Counted from the first letter of the stretch, positions 33,017-42,544 are shown. The stretch: 64,000 nt of DNA from JACVRW01 sp963803085 (GCA_963803085.1 CAWDLE010000021.1:1-64000); one strand, 5' to 3'. A program made the numbers and translations. Notes: generated from the letters alone by a model not told the origin.

Positions 33017-34712
33017 ATGGGCTCGCACTACGACTTCGTGATCGTCGGTGGCGGGTCGGCTGGCAGCGCGCTCGCCAACCGCCTTTCGCAGGACCCGGGC
33101 ACGAGTGTGCTCGTGCTGGAGGCGGGGCGGTCGGACTACCCATGGGATGTGTTCATCCACATGCCGGCTGCGCTCGCGTTTCCGATCGGCAATCGCTTCT
33201 ACGACTGGAAGTACGAGTCCGAGCCGGAGCCGCACATGGGCGGCCGACGGGTGTACCACGCGCGCGGCAAGGTGCTCGGCGGGTCTAGCTCGATCAACGG
33301 GATGATCTTCCAGCGCGGCAACCCGCTCGACTACGAGCGGTGGGCGTCCGACCCAGGGATGGAGAGCTGGGGCTACGCGCACTGCCTTCCCTACTTCAAG
33401 CGGATGGAGAACTGCCTCGCCGCCGCGGCCGACGATCCTTTCCGCGGCCACGACGGCCCGCTCGTGCTCGAGCGCGGTCCCGCGAAGGGGCCGCTCTTCG
33501 ATGCGTTCTTCGAGGCCGTGCAGCAGGCCGGCTACCCGCTCACCGAGGACGTGAACGGCTACCGCCAGGAGGGCTTTGCAGCGTTCGACCGCAACGTGCA
33601 CAACGGCAAGCGCCTGTCCGCCGCACAGGCGTACCTGCACCCGGTGATGAATCGTCCGAACCTCACCGTCGAGACGAGGGCGTTCGCCACCAAGATCAAG
33701 TTCGAGGGCGAACGCGCCGTGGGCGTCGAGTACTCGCGCCGCGGCCGGGGCAGCCGGACCGCTGGCGCGGGCGAGGTGATCCTCTGCGGCGGAGCGATCA
33801 ACTCGCCGCAGCTGCTTCAGCTCTCCGGCATCGGTGCGGCGAGCGAGCTCGGTCGCTCTGGGGATAGACGTTGTGGCCGACCTTCCCGGCGTGGGGGAGA
33901 ACCTCCAGGACCACCTCGAGGTCTACATCCAGCACAGCGCCACGCAGCCGGTCACGATGGCGCCCTACTTCGCGATGAAGCGGCGCCCGCTCGTGGGGCT
34001 CGAGTGGCTGCTGCGGAAGTCCGGTCCCGGAGCCACGAACCACTTCGAGGCGGGCGGGTTCGTCCGCGGCAACGACGAGGTCCGCTACCCGAACCTCATG
34101 TACCACTTCCTACCGATCGCGGTCCGCTACGACGGGACCCTGCCCGAGGGCGGCGGCGGGCACGGGTACCAGGTGCACGTCGGCCCGATGTACTCCGACG
34201 TGCGCGGAACCTGCAAGGCCGTGAGCAGCGACCCGCGCGTGAAGCCGGCGCTCCTCTTCAACTACCTCTCGACGGAGAACGACCGCCGCGAGTGGATCGA
34301 GGCCGTCCGCGTGACCCGCCGGATCCTCGGCGCCCCCGCGTTCGAGCCCTACAGCGGCGGAGAGCTGTCGCCAGGCTCCGAGGTGGAGAGTGACCAGCAG
34401 ATCCTGGACTGGGTCGCGAAGGACGCCGAGACCGCGCTGCACCCGTCGTGCACCTGCAAGATGGGCAGCGACGACAGGGCTGTTGTGGACCCGCTCACAA
34501 TGGGGGTGCATGGAGTCGAGGGCCTGCGCGTGGTCGACGCCTCGGTGTTCCCCTACGTGACGAACGGGAACATCTACGCGCCGGTGATGATGACCGCCGA
34601 GAAGTCGGCGGACCTCATCCTCGGCAACTCGCCGCTGCCCGCCGAGCCGGTGGAGTTCTACCGGCACGGCGAGGATCCGGCGGTCAGTCCGAGTCCAGCC
34701 GCACAAGCTTGA
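33017..34712 (+). CDS. GMC oxidoreductase, choline dehydrogenase-like, one frameshift
   Basis: The protein starts with the FAD-binding GMC motif DFVIVGGGSAGSALANRL. It contains KVLGGSSSINGMIFQRGN and the second GMC signature GAINSPQLLQLSGIG. Just after ASEL the frame breaks near 33850 and resumes as LGIDVVADLPGVGENLQDHL. The end has HPSCTCKMG (catalytic His) and FPYVTNGNIYAP. Rejoined it is about 564 residues, normal for choline dehydrogenase / alcohol dehydrogenases of this family. Choline to betaine aldehyde would fit the surrounding betaine genes, but other alcohols are possible. The break is one base and may be a read error. Confidence 0.85.
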
Positions 34713-34790
34713 ATCCGGGGCTGTCCTAGCTCGCGAATCCGGCCCACGCGTCGTACGCTGACGGCCCGGTTTCGATTAAGGTCGGTCTCA

Positions 34791-35375
34791 ATGGCCCGCA
34801 ACACGCTCGACTTGGTCGACCCGCGGATTGCCAAGGCGCTTTCTCATCCCATGCGCGCGCGGATCCTCGGGATCCTCAACGAGAAGGTAGCCAGTCCAAA
34901 CGAGATCGCCGAGGAGATCCACGAGCGGCTGCCGAACGTGAGCTACCACGTGCGAGCCCTTCTGGACCTCGAGTGCATCGAGCTCGTGAGTACGGCCCAG
35001 CGGCGCGGGGCGATCGAGCACTATTACCGCGCTGTTGTCCGCCCGTTCTTCAGCGATCGCGACTGGAAGCGGCTTCCGCGCTCGGGCCGGGCTGCAATCT
35101 CGGATGTCGCTCTCCAGATCATCTGGGAGGACGTGTCCGAGGCCATCGAGGGCGGCACCTTCGAGGGCCGTCCCGATCGTCACCTGTCGCACCAGGCTCT
35201 GGAGCTCGACGAGGAGGGGTGGAGGGATCTGACCCGCCTGCTCGCCGGCGTGCTTGCGGAGGTGGACAAGATCGGATCGGCAAGTGCCTCGCGGCTGAAG
35301 CGGTCGGGCGAGGAGGGAATCTCGACAAAGGCGGTCCTGATGCATTTCGAGGCGCCCGGCGCAACCGGTTCCTGA
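34791..35375 (+). CDS. ArsR-like winged-helix transcriptional regulator
   Basis: The 194-residue protein begins with a winged helix of ArsR type (ALSHPMRARILGILNEKVAS, then PNEIAEEIHERLPNVSYHVRALLDLECIELV). A 100-residue helical domain follows (YYRAVVRPFFSDRDWKRLP ... DLTRLLAGVLAEVDKIG) that probably dimerises or binds a ligand. No Cys/His metal site is evident. It sits between the GMC oxidoreductase and the FAD oxidase gene and may control either. The regulated target is not known. Confidence 0.8.
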   Translation: MARNTLDLVDPRIAKALSHPMRARILGILNEKVASPNEIAEEIHERLPNVSYHVRALLDLECIELVSTAQRRGAIEHYYRAVVRPFFSDRDWKRLPRSGRAAISDVALQIIWEDVSEAIEGGTFEGRPDRHLSHQALELDEEGWRDLTRLLAGVLAEVDKIGSASASRLKRSGEEGISTKAVLMHFEAPGATGS

Positions 35376-35398
35376 CCGCCCAGAGCTGGAATGACCAG

Positions 35399-36862
35399 GT
35401 GGCCCAGCTCGATCGTCGCCAGTTCCTCGTAGGCACCGCCGGCGGCGCGATCCTCCTGCGGCTGCCGGCCGAGGCCTCGGGCGTATCCAAGCGGGCGCTG
35501 CGGGAGTTGAAGGCCGCCGTCAGGGGAAGGGTGCTCACGCCCCGGGACAGCAGCCAGATCGTCTACAACCGCCGCTTCGAGGGTCTCCGGCCCGATGCGG
35601 TGGTACGTGTGGAGAACACCGCCGACGTGGCCGCGGCGGTGCGCTGGGCGAACCGCTTCGACGTGCGTGTCGTGGCCCGCTCCGGCGGCCACAGCTACGC
35701 GGGCTACTCCAGCACGGGCGATGGCGTGGTGCTCGACCTCTCGAAGCTGCGGGGAGTGCGGGTGGCGGGCGGCCGCGCGACGGTCGGCCCGGGCGCGCAG
35801 CTGATCGACGTGCAGCGCACGCTCACTCGCCGGGGCCTCACCGTCCCGTCCGGCTCATGCCCGTCGGTGGGCATCGGCGGCCTCACGCTCGGCGGCGGGC
35901 ACGGCCTCGCCGGACGGCGCTTCGGCCTCACGAGCGACAACCTGGTCGCCGCCCGTATCGTGACCGCGGACGGGCGCGTGCGGCACGCGGACGCCGACAC
36001 CAACGAGGACCTGTACTGGGCGTGCCGCGGCGGCGGCGGTGGCAACTTCGGGATCGTGACCGCGCTTACCCTGAGAACACACCGCGCGCCGGGCGGGACG
36101 TGGTTCAGCGTCTCGTGGCCCTGGTCCCAGGCCGAGGAGGCGCTGGCGGCCTGGCAGCGCTTCGCGCCCGAGGCTCCGCCCGCGCTCACCTCGATCTTCT
36201 CGCTCGGTACGACCGGCGGCTCGGGCCCTCCGCGTGTGGCCGCGGTCGGGCAGTACTTCGGCGACCTCGCGAAGCTGCACCGGCTCGTGAGGCCGCTCAC
36301 CCGCGTGGCGGGGGCGAGCCTCAGCAGCGGCGGTTCGACCTACTTCGCGCTCGTGCTGCGCTGGGCCGGCTGTCTCGACGGCGGACTCGCCGCATGCCAC
36401 CGCTCCACGCGATCGAGCTTCTTCGCGAAGTCGGACTACTTCGACAAGCGGCTGGGGCCGAGGGGCCGGGCAATCATGATCGACTGGATCGAGCGCCGCC
36501 AGCGCAACCCGTCGCTCGGCTCCGGCGCACTGCTGCTCGACGCATACGGCGGGGCCCTCAACCGGCCCGCCGCCGACGCCACCGCATTCGTGCACCGCGA
36601 CATGCTCTTCTCGCTCCAGTACCTCGCCTACTTCAACGGCGGGACGGCCGGCAGGGCCAGCCGGCGCTGGATCAACGGCGTGTGGCGGGCGCTGCGGCCG
36701 CACGTCTCGGGCGAGGCCTACCAGAACTACATCGACCCGCAGCTCGAGCAATGGCAGCGGGCGTACTACGGATCCAACCTCGAGCGCCTGCGCGACATCA
36801 AGAAGCAGATGGATCCCGACTTCCGCTTTCGCTTCCCTCAGGCGATACCGCCGGCCCGTTGA
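35399..36862 (+). CDS. Exported berberine-bridge-type FAD oxidase
   Basis: The 487-residue enzyme has a Tat-like signal (LDRRQFLVGTAGGAILLRL), then a PCMH FAD domain with VVARSGGHSYAGYSS. The His in that motif is the covalent flavin site of this family. GSCPSVGIGGLTLGGGHG follows, whose Cys is where bicovalent family members attach the second bond. The carboxy end, NYIDPQLEQWQRAYYGSNLERL, is the BBE domain. The substrate may be a sugar, alcohol or amine. I chose the GTG before AQLDRRQF since it places the twin Arg near the start. The stop overlaps the next start (TGATG), pairing it with an MFS exporter. Confidence 0.83.
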   Translation: MAQLDRRQFLVGTAGGAILLRLPAEASGVSKRALRELKAAVRGRVLTPRDSSQIVYNRRFEGLRPDAVVRVENTADVAAAVRWANRFDVRVVARSGGHSYAGYSSTGDGVVLDLSKLRGVRVAGGRATVGPGAQLIDVQRTLTRRGLTVPSGSCPSVGIGGLTLGGGHGLAGRRFGLTSDNLVAARIVTADGRVRHADADTNEDLYWACRGGGGGNFGIVTALTLRTHRAPGGTWFSVSWPWSQAEEALAAWQRFAPEAPPALTSIFSLGTTGGSGPPRVAAVGQYFGDLAKLHRLVRPLTRVAGASLSSGGSTYFALVLRWAGCLDGGLAACHRSTRSSFFAKSDYFDKRLGPRGRAIMIDWIERRQRNPSLGSGALLLDAYGGALNRPAADATAFVHRDMLFSLQYLAYFNGGTAGRASRRWINGVWRALRPHVSGEAYQNYIDPQLEQWQRAYYGSNLERLRDIKKQMDPDFRFRFPQAIPPAR

Positions 36863-38115
36863 TGGACCGCGACTCGCTGCGGCGGCTGCGCGCTCAGCCC
36901 GGCTACCTGAAGTTCCTCTGCGCCGCCACGCTGGCGCGGGTCTCCGACGAGATGTTCGGCGTGGGCGTTGTGCTGCTCGTGCTGGACCGGACCGACAGCC
37001 CCGCGCTCGCAGGCGCCACGGTCGCGGCGATCACCCTGCCGAGCCTGATCAGCGGCCCGCTGCTCGGCGCGTGGCTCGACCTGACGGGGCGGCGCAGGAC
37101 ACTGATGGTGATCGACCAGATCGTGATCGCCACGGTGCTGGTGGCGCTCGTGCTGCTGATCGGCCACGCGCCCGCCTGGCTGATCCCCCTTGTCGTCCTG
37201 CCCGCGGGGATCACGTATCCGCTCTCGTTCGGAGGCTTCACGAGCATGATCCCGGTGCTGGTGCCGGGTGAGCTGTTGCCTCCAGCCAACGCCGTGGAGA
37301 CCACGAGCTTCAACGCGGCGCTCGTGATCGGTCCCGCGCTGGCGGGGACCCTGTCCGCGGTGGCGGGTCCGGCGACCCCGCTGCTGGTGGAGGCCGCGCT
37401 GGCGCTTGCGGCACTGGCGCTGATCGTGCGCATCCCGGGCCTCGACGCGCCGCCGGAGCGGGCTGACGAGCGCACGCTCTGGGGCATCGCCGTCGACGGC
37501 CTTCGCCAGATCGTCCTCGTCCCGCAGCTGCGCGGAGTGACTGCCGCCGCGGCGTTCGGCATGGCTGGACTTGGCCTTCTCACGGTCGCCTTCCCGCTGT
37601 TCGCGGTCGACCACCTCGGCGTGGAGCGGAGTGCGTCGGGCTACATGTGGGCCGCGTTCGCGGTCGGCTCCACGCTCGGAGCGCTGAGTCTGGTGCGCAT
37701 CCAGCGGCGCTTCCCGCCCGAGCGCATCGTGGTGGCCGGGTATGCGACCTTCGGCCTGCTGATGCTCACCTGGCCGCTCGCCGGCTCGCTGCCCGTGTTC
37801 CTGGTCCTGATCGCGCTGGCGGCGATGGTCGACGGCCCTGCGCTGGCGGCCCAGTTCGCGGTGCGCCAGCAGTACGTGCCGCCCTCGCTCTATGGGCAGG
37901 TGTTCACGAGCGCGGTCGGGGTAAAGGTCGGCTCCTTCGCGCTCGGTGCCGCGCTGGCGGGCGCGGTGGTCACGGGCCTCGGCTCGGCGGAGGCGCTCAT
38001 GGTGGCGGCCACGCTGCAGATCGTGGCGGCCGTTGTGGGCGTGACGCTCATGAGTCTTCCTGGTCGTCCGGCCCAAGATGCAGCTGCTCGCCGGAGCGCG
38101 GCTCGTAGGGCTTGA
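36862..38115 (+). CDS. MFS transporter
   Basis: The 417-residue protein has about 12 helices and the loop 2-3 signature GAWLDLTGRRRTLMVI, typical of major-facilitator drug or metabolite exporters (MFS_3-like). It is coupled by a one-base overlap to the FAD oxidase gene, suggesting export of the oxidase product or an unrelated drug. The last 68 bases overlap a convergent membrane-protein gene. Confidence 0.85.
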   Translation: MDRDSLRRLRAQPGYLKFLCAATLARVSDEMFGVGVVLLVLDRTDSPALAGATVAAITLPSLISGPLLGAWLDLTGRRRTLMVIDQIVIATVLVALVLLIGHAPAWLIPLVVLPAGITYPLSFGGFTSMIPVLVPGELLPPANAVETTSFNAALVIGPALAGTLSAVAGPATPLLVEAALALAALALIVRIPGLDAPPERADERTLWGIAVDGLRQIVLVPQLRGVTAAAAFGMAGLGLLTVAFPLFAVDHLGVERSASGYMWAAFAVGSTLGALSLVRIQRRFPPERIVVAGYATFGLLMLTWPLAGSLPVFLVLIALAAMVDGPALAAQFAVRQQYVPPSLYGQVFTSAVGVKVGSFALGAALAGAVVTGLGSAEALMVAATLQIVAAVVGVTLMSLPGRPAQDAAARRSAARRA

Positions 38116-38584
38116 ACTCGGGCGGCGGTAGCGGATCTGTTGTGGCCTCGGCGGCCGCGCCCGGCCGGCGCGGCGGGCGGCGCGTGCGGATGGGCGGGGT
38201 CTCGTGTTCGGGAGGCAGATCGTCCGCCGGCCGCTTCGCGCGCTCGCGTGCGCCCGCGAGGAACAGGATCGTCGCACAGGCGAGCGCGAGCAGGTTCTGG
38301 CCGAGCGGGCGGTCGAACAGCCGCGCCACGATCAGCGCGCCCGCCCAGATCCCCGCTGCGGCGATCGCCGTCCCATCCCCGAAGGGGAGGTGGAAGCGCC
38401 TGCCCTCGGCGCGAGCGAACAGCAGCGCGAGCACTCCGCAGGCCAGCAGCAGCTCCCCGGCCTCCACGAACGAGAACGGGCCGAAGGTGCTGATGATCAG
38501 CAGAATCGCGGCCGCGCCCGCGAGGCGCTGCTCGAAGTTGAGCAGGCGGGCGGCCCGGAAGAGGCGGGCCGAGAACTCAGCCAT
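38048..38584 (-). CDS. Four-helix membrane protein with acidic/proline tail
   Basis: The 178-residue product has about four helices (ILLIISTFGPFSFVEAGELLLACGV kept in parts, then GIWAGALIVARLF and LLALACATILFLAGA). A 60-residue cytosolic tail follows, rich in Pro, Glu and Arg (PRSGEQLHLGPDDQEDS at the end). It starts eight bases inside the end of the DUF2203 gene and is co-transcribed with it. Family not recognised. Confidence 0.65.
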   Translation of the reverse strand: MAEFSARLFRAARLLNFEQRLAGAAAILLIISTFGPFSFVEAGELLLACGVLALLFARAEGRRFHLPFGDGTAIAAAGIWAGALIVARLFDRPLGQNLLALACATILFLAGARERAKRPADDLPPEHETPPIRTRRPPRRPGAAAEATTDPLPPPEFKPYEPRSGEQLHLGPDDQEDS

Positions 38585-38963
38585 CGTCGAGCGGCCGGCG
38601 GCCGCCGAAGCCAGCGTCGGGCTCGTGCCAGAACCGGATGGCGTCCTCGCCGTCCTGCCAGCAGAGGTAGACCTCGCGGCCGTCTCGGAGCGACGGGAAG
38701 TCGAGCAGCCCACGGTCGAGGTCGCGAAGCACCACCTCGAGCTCGCGCAGCTCGATCATCGAGTCGCGCAGGGCGAGGAAGCCCTGGGAAACGGTGCGCC
38801 CGGGGGTGCCGCCGCCGTTGGTCGGCCCCGCTTCGGAGAGGGCATCGCGCGCCTCTCGGTCGCCGAGCTGGTTGCGGGCCACGCGCATCCGCTCGATGAT
38901 CTCGACCACCCGTGGCAGCAGCTCGGACGCCTCCTCGAGTGTGTAGTGGCGGGCGTGGATCAC
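38577..38963 (-). CDS. DUF2203 family protein
   Basis: This 128-residue protein starts HARHYTLEEASELLPRVVEI. It contains QGFLALRDSMIELRELEVVL, DLDRGLLDFPSLRDGREVYLCW and ends IRFWHEPDAGFGGRRPL, the full DUF2203 pattern. Function in the literature is unknown. The GTG start overlaps the stop of the EVE gene as GTGA. It is flanked on both sides by overlapping genes. Confidence 0.88.
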   Translation of the reverse strand: MIHARHYTLEEASELLPRVVEIIERMRVARNQLGDREARDALSEAGPTNGGGTPGRTVSQGFLALRDSMIELRELEVVLRDLDRGLLDFPSLRDGREVYLCWQDGEDAIRFWHEPDAGFGGRRPLDDG

Positions 38964-39415
38964 GCCGCGGCGCGGGCGCGCTCGCGGATGCCGCGCTCGA
39001 GCAGCTTGGCGTCGGCTGCGGAGACCGTCCTTAGCTGGCCCTGGAAGGCGAGCTGCCAGTGCTCCGCAGGCCACTTCCCGATGTGCTCGAGCCGCCCGAC
39101 GAATTCGACGGCCGGCACGAAGTCGTCCTCCTCGAGCACGATCTCCGGCTCGGTCTCGAAGCGCCACGGGTAGGGATCCACCTTGCCCGGCTTCCCGGGC
39201 CAGATCTTCTCGCGGTCCTCGTACATCTCGCCGGTCACGCGGACGATTCCGCCGAACGCCTGGACGCCTGTCACGTAGAAGACGATCCGATCGCCGGGGG
39301 CGATCTGTTCGGCCATTCCGCGCCGGCCCTCCTTCGCGCCGATCACGCGAAAGCCGTGCTCGCGGGTGGCGCGGAAGTTCTCGATCGAGCCGGTGAGCAC
39401 CCAGGTGTTGGCCAC
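38960..39415 (-). CDS. EVE domain protein
   Basis: The 151-residue protein is a single EVE/PUA-like domain. It begins NTWVLTGSIENFRATREHGF and includes APGDRIVFYVTGVQAFGGIV. EVE domains bind modified bases in DNA or RNA. It is the first gene of a three-gene minus-strand unit and is divergent from a small plus-strand gene 35 bases away. It could be a reader of base modification or a tRNA/thiamine-linked protein. Which one cannot be told. Confidence 0.82.
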   Translation of the reverse strand: MANTWVLTGSIENFRATREHGFRVIGAKEGRRGMAEQIAPGDRIVFYVTGVQAFGGIVRVTGEMYEDREKIWPGKPGKVDPYPWRFETEPEIVLEEDDFVPAVEFVGRLEHIGKWPAEHWQLAFQGQLRTVSAADAKLLERGIRERARAAA

Positions 39416-39449
39416 GGTCGAAGCCTACTTTGTACGCTTCCCCGCACTC

Positions 39450-39668
39450 ATGGCCGACGACGAGCTGCATTTGATCGGGCCGGACGAGATCGCCTACCGG
39501 CTCGACCTCACTCCCGCCCAGCTGAAGATCACCCACACGGCGCTGAAGTCGTTCCTGCACGACTTCGGGCACGACGAGCGCGACGTCCACGACATCGTGC
39601 GCGAGGTGCTCGAAAAGCTGCCTGACGAGCCCGCTATCCGCTCGATCGACATCACCAAGGGTCGGTAG
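39450..39668 (+). CDS. Hypothetical 72-residue helical protein
   Basis: A small soluble protein (LIGPDEIAYRLDLTPAQLKI, LKSFLHDFGHDERDVHDIVREVL). The helix-rich pattern and ATG placement look real. It lies seven bases before the sulfatase-like gene and is divergent from the EVE gene. No family recognised. Confidence 0.65.
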   Translation: MADDELHLIGPDEIAYRLDLTPAQLKITHTALKSFLHDFGHDERDVHDIVREVLEKLPDEPAIRSIDITKGR

Positions 39669-39675
39669 CCGAACC

Positions 39676-41157
39676 ATGCCGCACGAGGTCTCGCGACGCG
39701 AGCTCCTTCGCGCCGGGGGAGCCGGCGCGGCCGGGCTCACGCTGCTCGCCACCAGCGGAGCGGGTGCCCAGGCACCGCCGCGCATGAACGTCGTTGTCGT
39801 GGTGATGGACAGCCTGCGGGCGGACCACATCTACGGCAGTCGCGCACGCACGGCGAGCTGGGACAAGGTTGGGCGCCAGGGAGTGCGCTTCCTGAACGCG
39901 TATCCGGAGGGCATGCCCACAATCCCGGCGCGCCGAGCGATCATGGCCGGGAAGCGGACCTTCCCGTTTCGGGGCTGGCGGCCGCGCTGGAAGGACCTCC
40001 CCCGGCAGCCGGGCTGGGAGCCGGTGGGCAGCGACGGCGAGATGTGGACCGCCACGCTCCGGAAGGCGGGCTGGACCACCGGCTACGTGACGGACAACCC
40101 GCACCTCCTGCTTCCCGTGCACAGGCGCTTCCGGGCGAAGTTCGACCGCGTCGAGATGGTGGCCGGACAGGTGCCGGTGCGGAGCCGGCCGCGGGGCCTG
40201 CCGTCGCGGCGGGAGCTCGACCACTACCTGCCGAGGGCGCTCAAGGGGACCACCTCCGAGCGGCGGATGGCGAACTACCTGGCGCTCAACCCCCGCAACC
40301 GCGACGAGAAGGACTACAACGCGGCGAAGGTGTTCCGCGAGGCGATGGGCTGGATCGAATGGGCTCGCACGCGTCCCCAGCCGTTCGCCCTCGTGATCGA
40401 CTCGTTCGACGCGCACGAGCCCTGGGATGCGCCGCGACGCCTGATCGACATGTATGGGCCGGCGCGCGTGGGAGGGCTCGAGCCGATCCAGCCGTTCGCC
40501 ACACCCGGGGAGCAGACCCGCGACCTGGACCTGTCCCGGCGAATGCTCCGGCGCGTGCAGCAGCTGTACGCCGCGGAGGTCACGCTCGTGGACGTGTGGC
40601 TGGGACGCTTCCTCGACCGGCTGGAGAACCTCGGGCTCGCGGACAACACGCTTGTGGTGCTCGTGAGCGACCACGGCGTGCTGCTGGGGGAGCACGGCTG
40701 GGTGGGCAAGCGCTACTCGGAGATGCATCAGGAGCTGACACACGTGCCGATGACGATGCGCCATCCCGCGGGGAAGGCGAAGGGCAGGACGACGGGCTAC
40801 TACGCCTCCACGCACGACATCGGCCCGACCGTCCTCTCGATGCTGGGCGTGGACGAGCCGCGCGGCATGAACGGCGCGGACCTCTCGCCGCTCTTCAACG
40901 GCAGGCAGCCGCGCAGGAAGCGCGGCTATAGGACGGCCGCGTACAACACCTACGTGAGCGCGGGCGACGACCGCTGGCTGCTGATCGCCGGCAACCGCCG
41001 CGAGGAACTGCGCCTGTACGACCGCCGCCACGACCGCGGAGAATTCAAGAACGTCGCGCACCGCCACCCGAAGGAGGTGCGGCGCCTCTGGAACCTGATC
41101 CTCCGCGACGCCGGCGGCCACCTGCCGCATTTCCCGGAGGGCGGGGCCGAGGGCTAG
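39676..41157 (+). CDS. Tat-exported sulfatase-superfamily hydrolase, Thr at nucleophile position
   Basis: The 493-residue protein has a twin-arginine signal (SRRELLRAGGAGAAGLTLL), then VVVVMDSLRADHIYG, whose Asp45 binds metal. The active-site segment reads TIPARRAIMAGK, so the C/S-x-P-x-R of sulfatases is T82-I-P-A-R86. VLVSDHGVLLGEHGWVGKR later provides the second metal site. Thr as nucleophile is usual in phosphodiesterases and phosphatases of this superfamily, and formylglycine could not form here. It may therefore act on a phosphoester or phosphonate rather than a sulfate. Its stop lies directly beside that of the convergent gene (CTAGCTAG). Confidence 0.8.
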   Translation: MPHEVSRRELLRAGGAGAAGLTLLATSGAGAQAPPRMNVVVVVMDSLRADHIYGSRARTASWDKVGRQGVRFLNAYPEGMPTIPARRAIMAGKRTFPFRGWRPRWKDLPRQPGWEPVGSDGEMWTATLRKAGWTTGYVTDNPHLLLPVHRRFRAKFDRVEMVAGQVPVRSRPRGLPSRRELDHYLPRALKGTTSERRMANYLALNPRNRDEKDYNAAKVFREAMGWIEWARTRPQPFALVIDSFDAHEPWDAPRRLIDMYGPARVGGLEPIQPFATPGEQTRDLDLSRRMLRRVQQLYAAEVTLVDVWLGRFLDRLENLGLADNTLVVLVSDHGVLLGEHGWVGKRYSEMHQELTHVPMTMRHPAGKAKGRTTGYYASTHDIGPTVLSMLGVDEPRGMNGADLSPLFNGRQPRRKRGYRTAAYNTYVSAGDDRWLLIAGNRREELRLYDRRHDRGEFKNVAHRHPKEVRRLWNLILRDAGGHLPHFPEGGAEG

Positions 41158-41391
41158 CTAGTCGATCGGGATGTCCTCGATCTTGGTCTCCTGTGGCTCG
41201 CGGTCCAGGCGCTCCAGGTACCAGTCGATCAGCGAGCGCAGCGTCAGCAGGAACTCGCGGATCAGGTTCGTGACCTGACCCTCCAGCTCGCGTGGCGCCA
41301 TTCGGCGCATCCCGTCGAGCATCGCGAAGAGCGCGGCGGGGTCCGGGGGGCGCTGCTCGCCGTTCGGGCGCGGCTCGTCAGTCGGTTCCAT
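41158..41391 (-). CDS. Small protein downstream of ArsA-like ATPase
   Basis: The 77-residue product has a Pro-rich start and one long amphipathic helix (ELEGQVTNLIREFLLTLRSL, then IDWYLERLDREPQ). Its start lies 14 bases inside the ATPase gene, so the two are coupled. It may be a small partner of that ATPase. Family not recognised. Confidence 0.7.
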   Translation of the reverse strand: MEPTDEPRPNGEQRPPDPAALFAMLDGMRRMAPRELEGQVTNLIREFLLTLRSLIDWYLERLDREPQETKIEDIPID

Positions 41392-42544
41392 CGGGGCCCT
41401 TCTCGAACACGATCTCCAGCGCGCCGTTCTCGAAGCGCGCGCCCGCCGCTGCGTATGCGGACAGCGCGGGCGGCAGCATGATCGTGCGCTTCTGGCCGCC
41501 GACGCGGACGATCACCTCGAGCCCGATCTTCTTCAGGCTCAGGTCATCGCGCTCGGCGAACGGGACGGCCACGCGGAGGGTGGCGCTGCCGTTATTCGTA
41601 ACGAGTTCCTGCGAGAGCTGGTCGTACAGGATCGCCGCCGGATCGTGCTCGCCGAACACCGCGTCCCCGAGCCGGTCGAGCATCTCCGCTCCGACCACCT
41701 CGCGCTCGAAGTAGTCCGCGGTGAGTACCGGGACGGGCGCGAAGGCCGAGCGCACCAGCTCGAGCTGCTCCTCCTGGGCTTCGCGCCATGCGGCGAAGTA
41801 GCCGTCCGGCGGCAGCAGCCGGTTCACCACCACCGCGTCCGTGAGATAGCCGTAGAGGTTCAGGTAGGTGAAGGTCCGCATCGACTCCTTCACCACCATC
41901 CGATCCGGGCTCGTCACGAGCCGGATCGTCGTGCGCGAGCGGTCGCGCAGAATGCCGTTCATCGCCACGAGGTTGCGGGCCAGGCGCTCCACGTCGTCGA
42001 ACACGGCCTCGCCTGGCAGCGGCATGTCGAAGAGCGTGCGGGCGAACGGCGCGAGCCGCCGCTGCGACGGCAGGATGCGCTCGAGCCACCAGGTCACGAC
42101 GTCGGGGAACGACAGGAGCCGGAGCGTCTCGCCGGTGGGGGCGCAGTCCACCACCACGCAGTCGAACTCGCCCTCCTCGTGATGGCGCTTGATCCAGAGC
42201 AGCGAGAAGAGCTCGTCCATGCCCGGTGGCACGGTCAGCTCCTCGGCCGAGATGCGGTCGATGCCGCGCTCCGCGAGCAGGTCGCCGAGCCAGCCCTGAA
42301 CCCCGTCCCAGTGGCGCTCCATCTCCTCCTGGGCCTGGACCTCCTGGCCGAAGAGGTTCGTGCCGACGTGCGTCGGCTCGGCTCCGAGCGGAGCCTCGAG
42401 CGAGTCGGAAAGGCTATGGGCCGGGTCCGTGGACAGGACCACGGTGCGCAGTCCCGCCGCGGCGCAGCTGCGCGCTGTCGCGGCGGCCACGCTCGTCTTG
42501 CCGACTCCGCCCTTGCCCGTGTAGAGGATTGTGCGGGGCGCCAT
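41378..42544 (-). CDS. ArsA/Get3-family ATPase
   Basis: The 388-residue protein has the deviant P-loop GKGGVGKTSVAAA, a switch I (VVLSTDPAHSLSDSL), switch II (CVVVDCAPTGETLRLLSFPD) and a carboxy end (LPPALSAYAAAGARFENGAL) that resembles an Hsp20-like cap found in actinobacterial ArsA homologues. No arsenite pump or regulator is nearby, and no ArsA-type Cys triad is evident. A client-protein or complex-assembly role is more likely than arsenite export. I chose the ATG at APRTILYTGKGG, which puts the P-loop at the usual distance from the start. Confidence 0.87.
   Translation of the reverse strand: MAPRTILYTGKGGVGKTSVAAATARSCAAAGLRTVVLSTDPAHSLSDSLEAPLGAEPTHVGTNLFGQEVQAQEEMERHWDGVQGWLGDLLAERGIDRISAEELTVPPGMDELFSLLWIKRHHEEGEFDCVVVDCAPTGETLRLLSFPDVVTWWLERILPSQRRLAPFARTLFDMPLPGEAVFDDVERLARNLVAMNGILRDRSRTTIRLVTSPDRMVVKESMRTFTYLNLYGYLTDAVVVNRLLPPDGYFAAWREAQEEQLELVRSAFAPVPVLTADYFEREVVGAEMLDRLGDAVFGEHDPAAILYDQLSQELVTNNGSATLRVAVPFAERDDLSLKKIGLEVIVRVGGQKRTIMLPPALSAYAAAGARFENGALEIVFEKGPDGTD

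Noticed and set aside
34973..35398. Upstream extension of the FAD oxidase frame
   Set aside because: It overlaps the ArsR-like gene in another frame and would bury the twin-Arg signal internally.
41378..42544. Arsenic resistance locus
   Set aside because: The ArsA-like ATPase has no ArsB, ArsD or ArsC neighbour, and the ArsR-like genes in the window lack metal Cys sites.
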